NCBI GenBank assembly: GCA_036554285.1
Contig: DATBNO010000042.1
Location: 14,738-78,737 of the forward strand
Direction of reading: 5' to 3'
DNA from: JADGGM01 sp025449955
Lineage (GTDB): Bacteria; Gemmatimonadota; Gemmatimonadetes; Gemmatimonadales; Gemmatimonadaceae
DNA length: 64,000 nt
Position 1 is the first letter of the stretch. Each line of letters starts with the position of its first letter. Below, in pieces: positions 49,396 through 58,272 of the stretch. The position numbers and the translations under genes were made by a program. The notes beneath the pieces are model-generated. The model saw nothing but the letters and a program-made list of their open reading frames with translations. It did no database searches and was not told where the DNA came from.

Positions 49396-50187
49396 ATGAC
49401 CCCATTCATCGATAGCCACACACATCTCGCCGACGCGGCATTCGATGACGACCGCGACGCCGTCATCGCGCGCGCCCGCGACGCCGGCGCGGCAGCGATC
49501 GTGTGCATCGGCGAGTCGATCGACGCCGCGCACCGCGCGCGCGCCATCGCCGCCCGATACGCTGGCCTGGTGTACTGGACGGCGGGCGTGCACCCGCATG
49601 ACGCCGCGGGCTTCGATGCGTCGCGCGACATCCCCGCGCTCGACACCTGCCTAACGGATGGCGCGGTGGCGGTGGGCGAGTGCGGGCTCGACTATCACTA
49701 CGATCATTCGCCCCGCGATAAGCAGCGCGCCGCGGTGCGCGCCCAAGTGGAGCTCGCCGCGCGCCGAGGGCGTCCGGTGGTGATCCACACCCGTGAAGCC
49801 GAGGACGACACGCGGGCCGTTGTCGACGACGCGGCGCGCGCGGGGGTCGCCGGCGTGCTCCATTGCTATACGGGCTCCGCGGCGTTGGCCGAATACGCGA
49901 TCGAGCGCGGATGGTTCGTGTCCTTCAGTGGCATCATCACGTTCAAGAAGTTCACCGACGACGCGCTCCTGGCACTCGTGCCGGACGATCGCGTGCTCGT
50001 CGAGTCCGACGCGCCGTACCTGGCGCCCGTCCCGCACCGCGGCCGGCGCAACGAGTCATCGTGGGTCCCGCTCACGCTCGCGCACCTCGCGCGCGCCCGC
50101 GGCGTCGATACCGACGAGCTCGCGGCGCAAACCATCGGCAACGCGCGCCGGCTGTTCGGTCTGGACCGATCCCAGCCACCCGGCTAG
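49396..50187 (+). CDS. tatD: TatD-family metal-dependent deoxyribonuclease
   Basis: TatD-family hydrolase, 263 aa, TIM-barrel. Metal ligands are visible: IDSHTHLADAAF, GECGLDYH, PVVIHTREAE, HCYTGSA and VESDAPYLAPVPHRG. TatD enzymes act as 3'-5' exonucleases in DNA repair. No Shine-Dalgarno is visible; the start is immediately after the secF terminator. Confidence 0.95.
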   Translation: MTPFIDSHTHLADAAFDDDRDAVIARARDAGAAAIVCIGESIDAAHRARAIAARYAGLVYWTAGVHPHDAAGFDASRDIPALDTCLTDGAVAVGECGLDYHYDHSPRDKQRAAVRAQVELAARRGRPVVIHTREAEDDTRAVVDDAARAGVAGVLHCYTGSAALAEYAIERGWFVSFSGIITFKKFTDDALLALVPDDRVLVESDAPYLAPVPHRGRRNESSWVPLTLAHLARARGVDTDELAAQTIGNARRLFGLDRSQPPG

Positions 50188-50250
50188 CTGGCGACGATCC
50201 GCGCCCGCGGGATAGAATGTACGCGTCTCGTTCCACGCACTGGTGAGGTG

Positions 50251-51933
50251 ATGGTGTCCAACACCGTTCCGTCCGATATCGAGATTGCCCAACGGGCGCG
50301 CATGCGTCCGATCACCGAGGTCGCTGCCGACCTTGGCCTCGCCGCCGACGAGCTCGACCTCTACGGCAAGTACAAAGCGAAGATCGCGCTCGACGTGTCG
50401 CAGCGGCCGACCCGCGGGCGCCTCGTGCTCGTCACCGGCATCAACCCCACGGCGGCCGGCGAAGGGAAGAGCACGACGCTCGTGGGCCTAACGCAAGCGC
50501 TGCGGCGCATCGGGTCCAACGCGGTGATGTGCATGCGCGAGCCGAGCCTGGGTCCCGTGTTCGGCATCAAAGGCGGCGCCGCCGGCGGCGGGTACGCGCA
50601 AGTGGTGCCGATGCAGGACATCAACCTGCATTTCACCGGCGACTTCCACGCCATCGCCACGGCGCACGGTCTCCTCTCGGCGCTCCTCGACAATCACCTC
50701 ACCCAGGGCAACGCGCTCGACATCGATCCGCGCCGGATCACCTGGCCGCGCACGATCGACATGAACGACCGTGCGCTGCGCCAGGCGGTGATTGGGTTAG
50801 GCGGCGTCGCCAACGGCGTCCCGCGCGAAGAACGGTGGGTCATCGTCCCGGCGAGCGAAATCATGGCCGTGGTCGCGCTCGCATCCAGCCGCGACGATCT
50901 CGAGGCGCGCCTGGCGCGGATCATCGTCGGCTCGACGGCCGGCGCCGACCGCAAGCCCGTGCGCGCCGGCGATCTCAAGGCGGTGGGCGCGATGAGCCTG
51001 CTCCTCCAGGATGCGATCCGGCCTAACTTGGTCCAGACGCTGGAGGGCGGACCGGCGCTCCTGCACGCGGGCCCGTTCGGCAATATTGCACACGGCTGCA
51101 ACAGCATCATTGCCACGAAAACAGGTCTCGCCCTCGCCGACGTCGTCCTCACCGAAGCCGGCTTCGGCTCGGATCTGGGCGCCGAGAAGTTCTTCGACAT
51201 CAAATGCCGCTCCGGCGGACTCAACCCCGAAGTCGCGGTGCTCGTCGCCACCGTGCGCGCGCTCAAGATGAACGGCGGCGCGAACAAGAAGGACCTGTCC
51301 ACCGAGAACCTCGCGGCCCTCGAGAAAGGCCTGCCTAACTTGCAAGCGCACATCGAGAACGTGAAGCAGTTCGGCGTGCCGGTGATCGTCGCCATCAACC
51401 GGTTCACGTCGGACACCGATCGCGAGCTCGCGATGGTCGCGGATTTCGCGGCGCGCCAACACGTGCGCGCGTCGGTGAACGACGTGTGGGCGAAAGGCGG
51501 CGCCGGTGGCGAAGAATTGGCGCGCGAGGTGCTCGCCGCGCTCCAACGCGGCGGCTCGCGCTGGGCGCCCCTCTACGACACCGCGCTCCCGATTCGCGAG
51601 AAGATCGACATCATCGTCCGCAAGGTGTACGGTGGCGACGGCGCCGACTACTCGGCGAAAGCGGCTCGCACCATCGACTATCTCGAGTCCATCGGCCTCC
51701 GTGACACGCCCGTCTGCATGGCCAAGACCCAATACTCGTTCACCGACGATCCCACCCGGCTCGGCCGGCCGAAGGGATTCCGGATCACCGTCAACGAGGT
51801 GTATCCGTCCGCGGGCGCCGGCTTCGTCGTCGCGCAAGCGGGCGACATCATGACGATGCCGGGTCTTCCCAAGGAGCCCGCTGCCGAGCACATGGCAGTG
51901 AAGCCCGACGGCAGCATCGTGGGCCTTTTCTGA
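50251..51933 (+). CDS. fhs: Formate--tetrahydrofolate ligase
   Basis: Formyltetrahydrofolate synthetase, 560 aa, ATP-dependent ligation of formate to THF in one-carbon metabolism. P-loop PTAAGEGKSTTLVGL near residues 68-82, EPSLGPVFGIKGGAAGGG, and LNPEVAVLVATVRALKMNGG are all present. ATG 50251 is used; GTG 50248 and GTG 50254 are near-equal options. A TAGAAT at 50213-50218 could be a -10 box, but the -35 is poor. Confidence 0.97.
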   Translation: MVSNTVPSDIEIAQRARMRPITEVAADLGLAADELDLYGKYKAKIALDVSQRPTRGRLVLVTGINPTAAGEGKSTTLVGLTQALRRIGSNAVMCMREPSLGPVFGIKGGAAGGGYAQVVPMQDINLHFTGDFHAIATAHGLLSALLDNHLTQGNALDIDPRRITWPRTIDMNDRALRQAVIGLGGVANGVPREERWVIVPASEIMAVVALASSRDDLEARLARIIVGSTAGADRKPVRAGDLKAVGAMSLLLQDAIRPNLVQTLEGGPALLHAGPFGNIAHGCNSIIATKTGLALADVVLTEAGFGSDLGAEKFFDIKCRSGGLNPEVAVLVATVRALKMNGGANKKDLSTENLAALEKGLPNLQAHIENVKQFGVPVIVAINRFTSDTDRELAMVADFAARQHVRASVNDVWAKGGAGGEELAREVLAALQRGGSRWAPLYDTALPIREKIDIIVRKVYGGDGADYSAKAARTIDYLESIGLRDTPVCMAKTQYSFTDDPTRLGRPKGFRITVNEVYPSAGAGFVVAQAGDIMTMPGLPKEPAAEHMAVKPDGSIVGLF

Positions 51934-51993
51934 GACGCAGCGGCCAGGTATATCAGGAATAGCAGAACGAGCACCCCACTACCGTTCTCACGG

Positions 51994-52020
51994 GCGCGCC
52001 GGGGATACTCCCCGGCGCGC
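51994..52020. terminator. Strong GC hairpin between fhs and ridA
   Basis: A perfect 12-bp stem GCGCGCCGGGGA (51994-52005) with TCCCCGGCGCGC (52009-52020) and a 3-nt loop. There is no T run, so it may work as a terminator of the GC-hairpin type or stabilise the fhs mRNA end. Confidence 0.55.
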
Positions 52021-52063
52021 TCTCGCATCGACCGTCGTCCCCGTTCACCGTCCGGAGCCACGC

Positions 52064-52450
52064 GTGTCGCTTTCTTCCGTGTCCACGCCTAACGCACCCG
52101 CCGCCATCGGCCCATACTCGCAAGGCGTGCGCGCCGGCGATCTCCTGTTCACCGCCGGCCAGATCGCCCTCGATCCCGCCACGGGCAAGTTCATCGACGG
52201 CGACATCACGCAGCAGACCGATCGCGTGATGCAGAATCTCACCGCGGTGCTCGCGGCGGCGGGCGCCGGCTGGACGGACGTCGCCAAGACGACGGTGTTT
52301 CTGCTCGATCTCGCCGACTTCGCCACCTTCAACGATGCGTACGCGCGCCATCTGGGCGGGGCGCGTCCGGCGCGGTCGACGGTGCAGGTCGCCGCGCTCC
52401 CGCGCGGCGCGCGCGTCGAAATCGAGGTCATCGCCCGGGTGTCGCGTTAG
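52064..52450 (+). CDS. ridA: RidA-family enamine/imine deaminase
   Basis: RidA/YjgF family, 128 aa, hydrolyses reactive 2-aminoacrylate and related enamines. Signatures: APAAIGPYSQGVRAGDLLFTAGQI, the Arg-containing PARSTVQVAALPRGARVEIE with the conserved catalytic Arg, and a final EVIA. GTG 52064 has GGAG upstream. It precedes selD by 39 nt. Confidence 0.95.
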   Translation: MSLSSVSTPNAPAAIGPYSQGVRAGDLLFTAGQIALDPATGKFIDGDITQQTDRVMQNLTAVLAAAGAGWTDVAKTTVFLLDLADFATFNDAYARHLGGARPARSTVQVAALPRGARVEIEVIARVSR

Positions 52451-52489
52451 GCACGTCAGGCATGTGAGGCACGTTTATCGGAGGCCGTC

Positions 52490-53533
52490 ATGAGTACCTC
52501 CAAGACCCGCGAGGAATTGTTCCGGCTCACGGCGTTCGCGCGCTGTGCGGGTTGAGCCTCCAAGATGGGTCCGGGTGACCTGTCCCGAGTGCTGGCGCCG
52601 TTGCCGCGCCAGATGGATGCACGCCTCCTCGTCGGCTCCGAGACGTTCGACGACGCGGGGGTCTTTCGGCTGTCCGACGATCTCGCGCTCGTCCAGACGG
52701 TCGACTTCTTCGCGCCCATCGTAGACGATCCCTACGCCTTCGGACAGATCGCCGCCGCCAACGCACTCTCGGACGTGTATGCCATGGGCGGCGAGCCGCT
52801 CACCGCGCTCTGCATCGCCGGCTTTCCAACCGGACGCCTGCCCCTCGACGTCCTAACGGAGATTTTGCGCGGTGCGCAGGACAAGGTGCGCGAGGCCGGC
52901 GCCGTCGTGGCCGGCGGGCACACGGTGGTGGACGACGAGCCCAAGTTCGGACTCGCCGTCACCGGTCGCGTCGACCCGCGGCACATCCTGACCAACGCCG
53001 GCGCCGTACCCGGCGACGTGCTCGTCCTCACCAAACCGTTGGGCACCGGCATTCTGTCGACGGCCGCCAAACGCGAGCTCCTCGATGCCGAGTCGCAGCG
53101 CACGATGATCGCCGGCATGGCTCAGCTCAACGCCGGCGCATCGCGCGCCGCGCTCGCGCTCGGCGCGCGATGCGCCACCGACATCACCGGATTCGGGTTG
53201 CTGGGCCACATCTCCCACGTCACACGCGCCAGCAACGTCACCGTGCGCGTCGCGCTCGCGCGCATTCCCTTCCTGCCGCGCACGCGCGAGTTCGCGGAGC
53301 AGGGTGTCTCCACCGGCGGCGCCGATCGGAACGAGGAGTTTCTGGAGCAGCGCGTCGATTGGGGGGTATGCACCAACGTGGATCGCGCACTCCTGGTCGA
53401 CCCGCAGACGTCCGGCGGCCTGCTCGTCGCGCTGCCGCGTGCCGCGGTGGCCGACTATCTTTCGCGCGTCGAAGGAGCGGTCGAAATCGGCGTCGTGGAG
53501 CAACGTTCATCGTTCGACATCATCGTCTCGTGA
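52490..53533 (+). CDS. selD: Selenophosphate synthase SelD, itself a selenoprotein
   Basis: SelD makes selenophosphate from selenide and ATP. Translated from ATG 52490 (GGAGG at 52480-52484), the frame meets TGA at codon 22 (52553-52555) and continues unbroken to 53533: 347 residues with selenocysteine. The context RCAG-U-ASKMGPGDL is exactly the conserved SelD active-site loop, where other species have Cys or Sec, followed by the catalytic Lys25. The rest has DDAGVF, QTVDFFAPIVDDPYAFGQIA and AGGHTVVDDEPKFGLAVTG. The adjacent selC supports readthrough as Sec rather than a frameshift. Without readthrough a start at 52565 would lack the active-site loop. Confidence 0.95.
52553..52555 (+). other. 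In-frame UGA selenocysteine codon of selD
   Basis: TGA at codon 22 of selD is flanked on both sides by conserved SelD sequence in one frame. A bacterial SECIS is expected within about 40 nt downstream; the GGGTCCGGGTGACCTGTCCC stretch (52568-52587) could form a short stem with a GGUGACC-containing loop, but I could not compute the fold. Confidence 0.85.
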
Positions 53534-53540
53534 GCCGTTT

Positions 53541-53637
53541 GGGAGCGGATGGGGCCTGGTGGCTCTCGCGGTCTTCAAAACCGCTGCGACCTGACGACGT
53601 CGGGTTGGGTGGGTTCGATTCCCACACGTTCCCGCCA
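53541..53637 (+). tRNA. selC: tRNA-Sec (anticodon TCA)
   Basis: A 97-nt tRNA with all the hallmarks of tRNA-Sec: anticodon TCA (53575-53577) in a 5-bp stem, a 6-bp D stem GGGGCC/GGCTCT, a long variable arm with a 7-bp stem (53589-53595 with 53599-53605, one G-U pair), T arm GTGGG-TTCGATT-CCCAC, acceptor pairing GGGAGCG with CGTTCCC (one G-U pair) and encoded CCA (53635-53637). The eighth acceptor pair would be a mismatch. It starts 8 nt after the selD stop codon begins its 3' flank, so both are probably co-transcribed. Confidence 0.96.
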
Positions 53638-53655
53638 CGGCGCGCCGGGTGGCGC

Positions 53656-54195
53656 GTGGCGCTGCTCGTCCTGGGCGCCGTTCTGTTAGGCATGCCTAAC
53701 GCACGGGCCCAGACCGCCGACAGCACGCGCGTCGGACCCACCGCGCCGGTCGCCTCCGATACCGTGCCGGCCCCCAAGCAGTCGCTCAAACCGCCCGTCT
53801 CGTCCAAGCGCGCGCTCCTCGAGTCGTTGGCCATTCCCGGTTGGGGCCAAGCGTCGCTCCATCGCTCGACGGCCGGCGGCCTGTTTGCCGCGCTCGAGGT
53901 GGCGTCGATCGCGATGCTCATCCAGTCCAAGAAGGAGCTGGCCGCCGCCAAGCAGCTCGCGCGCGACAGCGTGCTCGCGCCCGCCGGAACCGCCGGATAC
54001 GTGCCCAATCCGTATGCCGGCGTCATCCCGGCGCGCAAGCAGGCGGTCGAGGACTGGTCTGCCCTCCTCATCTTCACGCACCTCATCGCCGGTGCCGACG
54101 CGTTCGTCGCCGCCCAACTGTGGGATGTGCCGATCCAGGTGCGTGGGCAGTCTGGTGCCAAAGACGCCAGCATCATCGTGACGGTACCGTTTTGA
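53656..54195 (+). CDS. DUF5683-like exported membrane protein
   Basis: A 179-residue protein with a signal peptide (start GTG 53656; cleavage after NARA), a Pro/Ser/Thr-rich linker, and a helical domain RALLESLAIPGWGQASLHRS with two hydrophobic helices, characteristic of DUF5683 proteins. Function unknown. The start falls 18 nt after the tRNA-Sec CCA end. The stop overlaps murI (TTGA). Confidence 0.75.
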   Translation: MALLVLGAVLLGMPNARAQTADSTRVGPTAPVASDTVPAPKQSLKPPVSSKRALLESLAIPGWGQASLHRSTAGGLFAALEVASIAMLIQSKKELAAAKQLARDSVLAPAGTAGYVPNPYAGVIPARKQAVEDWSALLIFTHLIAGADAFVAAQLWDVPIQVRGQSGAKDASIIVTVPF

Positions 54196-54998
54196 CGTCC
54201 TCGCGCGACCCCATCGGCGTATTCGACTCCGGTATCGGCGGCCTAACGGTCGTCCGCGAGCTGGTGCGGCAGCTCCCGCACGAGCGCATCATCTATTTCG
54301 GCGACACTGCTCGCGTGCCCTATGGTCCGAAGAGCCCGGACACCGTGCGCCGCTACGCCGGCGAGATCGCCACGTGGCTCACCGAGCAGGGCGTGAAGGT
54401 GATCGTCGTGGCGTGCAACACCGCCACCGCGCACGCGCTCGAGCACCTGCAGCGCGAGTTTCCGTTGCCGATCATTGGCGTCGTGCAGCCCGGTGCCCGC
54501 GCCGCCGTCGGGGCGTCGCACACTCGGCGCATCGGGGTGATCGGCACGCTCGGCACCATCACGTCGGGCGCGTACGAGCGGGCCATCCACGCCATCGCGC
54601 GCGACGCCGACGTCGTCGCCCAGGCGTGCCCGTTGTTCGTTCCGTTAGTCGAGGAAGGCTGGCTGGATACCGAAGCCACCCGGCTCATCGCGCGCGAGTA
54701 CCTCGCCCCCTTCACGTCCGACCACATCGACACGCTCGTGCTCGGCTGCACGCACTATCCGCTCCTCAAGCCGATGCTCGCCGACGTCGTTGGGCGCAAC
54801 GTGCGGCTCATCGATAGCGCGGAAGAGACGGCGGCCGAAACGTGTCGCGTCCTCGCCGAACGGAATCTGGTCGCGCCGTCGGGAAGCATCGGCACGCACC
54901 GGTTCGTCGCGTCGGACGCGCCCGATCACTTCCTACGGCAAGGGCAACGCTTTCTCGGCGCCGCGATCGACGACGTCGAGAAGGTCACCTTGGGCTGA
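54192..54998 (+). CDS. murI: Glutamate racemase MurI
   Basis: Glutamate racemase, 268 aa, supplies D-glutamate for peptidoglycan. Both catalytic Cys are present: VVACNTATAHALE and LGCTHYPLL; the N terminus IGVFDSGIGGLTVVREL is diagnostic. TTG 54192 is the start because conserved sequence begins directly after it and it overlaps the previous stop. The last 66 nt overlap the lpxH-like gene on the opposite strand. Confidence 0.96.
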   Translation: MTSSRDPIGVFDSGIGGLTVVRELVRQLPHERIIYFGDTARVPYGPKSPDTVRRYAGEIATWLTEQGVKVIVVACNTATAHALEHLQREFPLPIIGVVQPGARAAVGASHTRRIGVIGTLGTITSGAYERAIHAIARDADVVAQACPLFVPLVEEGWLDTEATRLIAREYLAPFTSDHIDTLVLGCTHYPLLKPMLADVVGRNVRLIDSAEETAAETCRVLAERNLVAPSGSIGTHRFVASDAPDHFLRQGQRFLGAAIDDVEKVTLG

Positions 54999-55715
54999 GC
55001 CGGTCCACCGGCGCAGCTCGACGCGTCCCGGAGCCACCACCAGGAAAGTCTGCGCATCCATCCACGCGCCCGGATTCGCGTACACGCCGCCTCCGATCGC
55101 GCGAAGCGCCGGCACGTGTGAATGTCCGAAGATCACGAGGTCGAGGTCGCGTCGTGCCGTGAGATGATGCGTCGCGATTGCTTCGAGGCCTTTGCCGCCG
55201 TCGCCCGCCGCGCGCAATCGACTCACGTCGGAGCTCCCCGACGCGATGCGCACCGACCAGTCGGGATGGATCCACCGAAAGGCGCGAATCGCCCAACGAT
55301 TGCGCAACACGGTGCGCAGCCGGCGATACGCGCGATCCTCGCGCTCACGCAATCCGTCGCCGTGCTCCACGAGAGCGCGCCACCCGCCCAACTCACCCGA
55401 CCACGGGCCAAGGTGGAACTCCACGCCCACGTCGCGGGTGAGCAGGTCGCCGCCCCAGCAGTCGTGATTGCCGCCCACGTAGAGCACGTGTGTTCCCGCA
55501 TCGCGGAGATCAGCTAACGCGGTGAGCACGCGAAAGTGTCCGCGCGGCTCGACGTGCCGCCACTCGAACCAGAAGTCGAACAGATCGCCGTTGACGATGA
55601 GCGAGCCCGGCTGGCCCACGCGGCTCCGGAGAAACGACACGAGACCGCGCTCGAGCTCCGCCGACGCGGTGCCGAGGTGCGCATCCGAGAATACGTAGCA
55701 CGGCGCGTCGAGCAT
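54933..55715 (-). CDS. lpxH: LpxH-like UDP-2,3-diacylglucosamine diphosphatase
   Basis: Calcineurin-like phosphoesterase, 260 aa, most like LpxH, which makes lipid X in lipid A synthesis. Metal motifs in order: FSDAHLG, NGDLFDFWFEW, GGNHDCW, EHGDGL and GHSHVPAL. The DFW-type extension after GD is typical of LpxH. ATG 55715 is used; GTG 55721 would add two residues. Convergent with murI, overlapping by 66 nt. Confidence 0.85.
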   Translation of the reverse strand: MLDAPCYVFSDAHLGTASAELERGLVSFLRSRVGQPGSLIVNGDLFDFWFEWRHVEPRGHFRVLTALADLRDAGTHVLYVGGNHDCWGGDLLTRDVGVEFHLGPWSGELGGWRALVEHGDGLREREDRAYRRLRTVLRNRWAIRAFRWIHPDWSVRIASGSSDVSRLRAAGDGGKGLEAIATHHLTARRDLDLVIFGHSHVPALRAIGGGVYANPGAWMDAQTFLVVAPGRVELRRWTGSAQGDLLDVVDRGAEKALPLP

Positions 55716-55784
55716 GTGCACATTCTAGCTGGCCCGTGCGACCTTTACAAACCGCGCCGGCGCACGCATCCTCCCCGCCGTCTG

Positions 55785-56207
55785 ATGCCGCCGCGCACAT
55801 CCTCAGTCGAGTTTCGCGTTCGCTATGCGGAAACGGATCGCATGGGCGTCGTGTACCACTCGCACTATCTCGTGTGGTGCGAGATCGGGCGCACCGATCA
55901 CATTCGTGCCTCGGGAATGCCGTACCGCGAAATGGAAGAGCGGGGGATCGCCCTTGCCGTCGCCGAGGCCGAGATCCGCTACAAGTCGCCGGCGCGCTAC
56001 GATGACATGGTGCGCGTGGACACGGTGATCAGCGCCGTCGCGTCACGTACGGTGACGTTCGACTACGTCATCTCGAACGCCGTGTCCGGTGAAGCGCTCG
56101 CGACGGCTCGCACGGTGCTCGTGTCGCTCAATCGCGATCATCGCGTCGTGACGCTCCCGCGCGACGTGCGCGACCTGCTCGCTCGTGACGCGGCCGGCAT
56201 CTCGTAG
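55785..56207 (+). CDS. YbgC-type acyl-CoA thioesterase
   Basis: Hotdog-fold thioesterase, 140 aa. The YbgC/4-hydroxybenzoyl-CoA thioesterase signature RVRYAETDRMGVVYHSHYLVWCEIGR holds the catalytic Asp. Such enzymes hydrolyse acyl-CoA or acyl-ACP and are often near tol-pal or lipid genes. ATG 55785 is the start; the end overlaps the following lipoprotein gene by 23 nt. Confidence 0.9.
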   Translation: MPPRTSSVEFRVRYAETDRMGVVYHSHYLVWCEIGRTDHIRASGMPYREMEERGIALAVAEAEIRYKSPARYDDMVRVDTVISAVASRTVTFDYVISNAVSGEALATARTVLVSLNRDHRVVTLPRDVRDLLARDAAGIS

Positions 56208-58215
56208 CCCCGCGCTACTCGCGCTACTCGCCGCCGCGCTGGCGTGCACGCCACGCGCCGCCGGCGCTCCGGCGCCATCCCAGGCCGCATCCATCGACGT
56301 CGCGACGTACGCACGCGTGCTCCAGATGGAAGACACGCGCCGCCTCGACACCGCGCTCGTGCGCGCAGGTCTCGCATCGCCTTCGTCGCCCGAGCGCGCC
56401 GAAGCCGTGCTCGCCGTTGGGCGCGTGCACGGATCGGCGATGGCGCCCGTGGTCCGCACACTGGTCGCCGACGGCGACACCGCGGTGGCGGCCAACGCCG
56501 CGTTCGCGTTAGGCTTGCTCCGCGACTCGGCGGCCGTGCCCGTCCTCGCGCGGGCGCTCGATGGGCCGCCGTCGGTCGGCGTCGTGGCCGCATGGAGCTT
56601 GGGTGCCATCGGCGCGCCGGCGGCGGCGGCGATCCATCGTGCGTTAGGCGCAAAGCGCCCAGCCGTGGTCGCGCGGGCGCTGCTCCTCGCCACGGCCAAG
56701 CTCCGCCCGGTCCCGGTGGGCGACGTGCGGCCCTACCTGCACGACGCGGACGCCGACGTGCGTTGGGCGGCCGTCTACGCCATCTCGCGGTCGCCGGTGA
56801 GCGCCGCCGTCCGCGATGCGATCGCGCTCGCCGGCGATCCCAATCCGCTCGTCCGGCAGCAGGTCGCCCGCGCGCTCTCGCACCGGGCCGCGGGGGACTC
56901 GCTCGCCGCGTTGGCGCGTCCCGTGCTCGCACGGTTGGTCGGGGACTCGTCGGCCCACGTGCGCATCGAAGCGCTGCGCGCCGCGGCCACGTACGGCGAT
57001 TCGTCGCGCGCCGTCGTGCTCGCCGCCCTCGAGGATCCGGACGCCAACGTTCGGCTCACCGCCGCCCAGTCGTTAGGCGCGGTGTTCGACGGCCCGCGTG
57101 CGGCCTGGATGCCCATCTGGCGCGCCGACACCGGCTTCGCGTTCCGCTCGGCCGTTCTCACCGCGGCCATGTCGCGCGACGTCGTCCTGCCCGCCGCCGA
57201 GTTCGACGATCCCGACTCGTGGGCGCACAACGGCGACTGGCGGTACCGCGCCGCCGTCGCCGACGCCGGCGCCGCGGCCCCATCCATCGAGCGGATGCGC
57301 GAGATCTCGCTCCCGGAGTCGCGCGACCCCGACCCGCGCGTCCGTGAGGCAGGCTTCGGCGCGCTCGCGCCGCACGCCGATACCGCGCAGCAGCATCCGT
57401 GGCGGCGCGAGTACATGTACTTCGGCCTAACGGATCGCGATCCCGTCGTGCGCGCCGTCGCCATCGATGCGCTTGCCGGACACGGCACTGCCGCCGAGCT
57501 GCCGCGCGTGTGGGCCGGTTGGCCGCGCGCTGCCTCCGATACGATCGATGATGCGCGCGTCGCACTCGTGCGATACGTCGCGAGCGCGTGGACGCGAGAC
57601 AGCGCATCGTTCGGCGACTCGCTCGTTGCGCTCCTGCGCACGGTACCCGCGCCGGTCCAGCCGTTGGTGCGCGCCGCCGGCGCCGCGTGTCCGCTCTTCT
57701 CGCGCTGGCGCGACGCGCCAGTCGCCCAACTGCACCCGCTCGATTGGTACGAAGCGCGCGTCCGCGAGCTCGTCGTTCCCGCGCTCGCGGGCACGCTGCC
57801 CCATGCGGTGATCCAGACCGTGCGCGGTCCGGTCGAGATCGAGCTCTACGCCGCCGATGCGCCGCTTACCGTGGACAACTTTCTCTCGCTCGCGCGCGCC
57901 GGTACGTACGACCACATCGCGTTCCATCGCGTCGTTCCCGATTTCGTGGTCCAGGATGGCGACGCGCGCGGCGATGGCAATGGCGGTCCGCCGTACGCGA
58001 TTCGCGATGAGCTCAATCGGCGCCTCTATGATCGGGGTGCAGTCGGCATGGCGTTGGGCGGCCCCGATACCGGCGGCAGCCAATATTTCATCACGCTGTC
58101 GCCGGAGCCGCACTTGGATGGCGGATACACCGTGTTCGGCCACGTGACCGCCGGCTACGCCGCGCTCGACGCGATCGTCCAGGGCGACAGTCTGACAGGC
58201 GTGCACCCGAAGTGA
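56185..58215 (+). CDS. HEAT-repeat lipoprotein with C-terminal cyclophilin domain
   Basis: A 676-residue predicted lipoprotein (lipobox LACT with Cys near residue 21). Residues about 40-470 are HEAT-like helical repeats rich in Ala/Arg/Asp; residues about 535-676 form a cyclophilin peptidyl-prolyl isomerase: FHRVVPDFVVQDGDARGDG, GAVGMALGGPDTGGSQYFIT and HLDGGYTVFGHV. This places a foldase on a scaffold in the periplasm, perhaps for outer-membrane proteins. GTG 56185 overlaps the thioesterase gene. Confidence 0.87.
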   Translation: MTRPASRSPALLALLAAALACTPRAAGAPAPSQAASIDVATYARVLQMEDTRRLDTALVRAGLASPSSPERAEAVLAVGRVHGSAMAPVVRTLVADGDTAVAANAAFALGLLRDSAAVPVLARALDGPPSVGVVAAWSLGAIGAPAAAAIHRALGAKRPAVVARALLLATAKLRPVPVGDVRPYLHDADADVRWAAVYAISRSPVSAAVRDAIALAGDPNPLVRQQVARALSHRAAGDSLAALARPVLARLVGDSSAHVRIEALRAAATYGDSSRAVVLAALEDPDANVRLTAAQSLGAVFDGPRAAWMPIWRADTGFAFRSAVLTAAMSRDVVLPAAEFDDPDSWAHNGDWRYRAAVADAGAAAPSIERMREISLPESRDPDPRVREAGFGALAPHADTAQQHPWRREYMYFGLTDRDPVVRAVAIDALAGHGTAAELPRVWAGWPRAASDTIDDARVALVRYVASAWTRDSASFGDSLVALLRTVPAPVQPLVRAAGAACPLFSRWRDAPVAQLHPLDWYEARVRELVVPALAGTLPHAVIQTVRGPVEIELYAADAPLTVDNFLSLARAGTYDHIAFHRVVPDFVVQDGDARGDGNGGPPYAIRDELNRRLYDRGAVGMALGGPDTGGSQYFITLSPEPHLDGGYTVFGHVTAGYAALDAIVQGDSLTGVHPK

Positions 58216-58226
58216 TATCGCGCGGT

Positions 58227-58252
58227 GTCACCGTGCCCAACCGGACGGTGAC
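58227..58252. terminator. Possible terminator hairpin after the cyclophilin gene
   Basis: A perfect 8-bp stem GTCACCGT (58227-58234) with ACGGTGAC (58245-58252) and a 10-nt loop lies 12 nt after the stop. No T run follows; TATAGC at 58256 might be a weak -10 for the next gene. Confidence 0.4.
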
Positions 58253-58272
58253 GGGTATAGCTTAGGGTGCCC

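Noticed and set aside
50190..50218. Promoter for fhs
   Set aside because: TAGAAT is a fair -10, but no acceptable -35 is found at 16-18 nt spacing, so it is not listed as a feature.
52553..52555. selD as a pseudogene or frameshift because of an in-frame TGA
   Set aside because: Conserved SelD sequence lies on both sides in the same frame, the TGA is at the known Sec/Cys position, and tRNA-Sec is next door.
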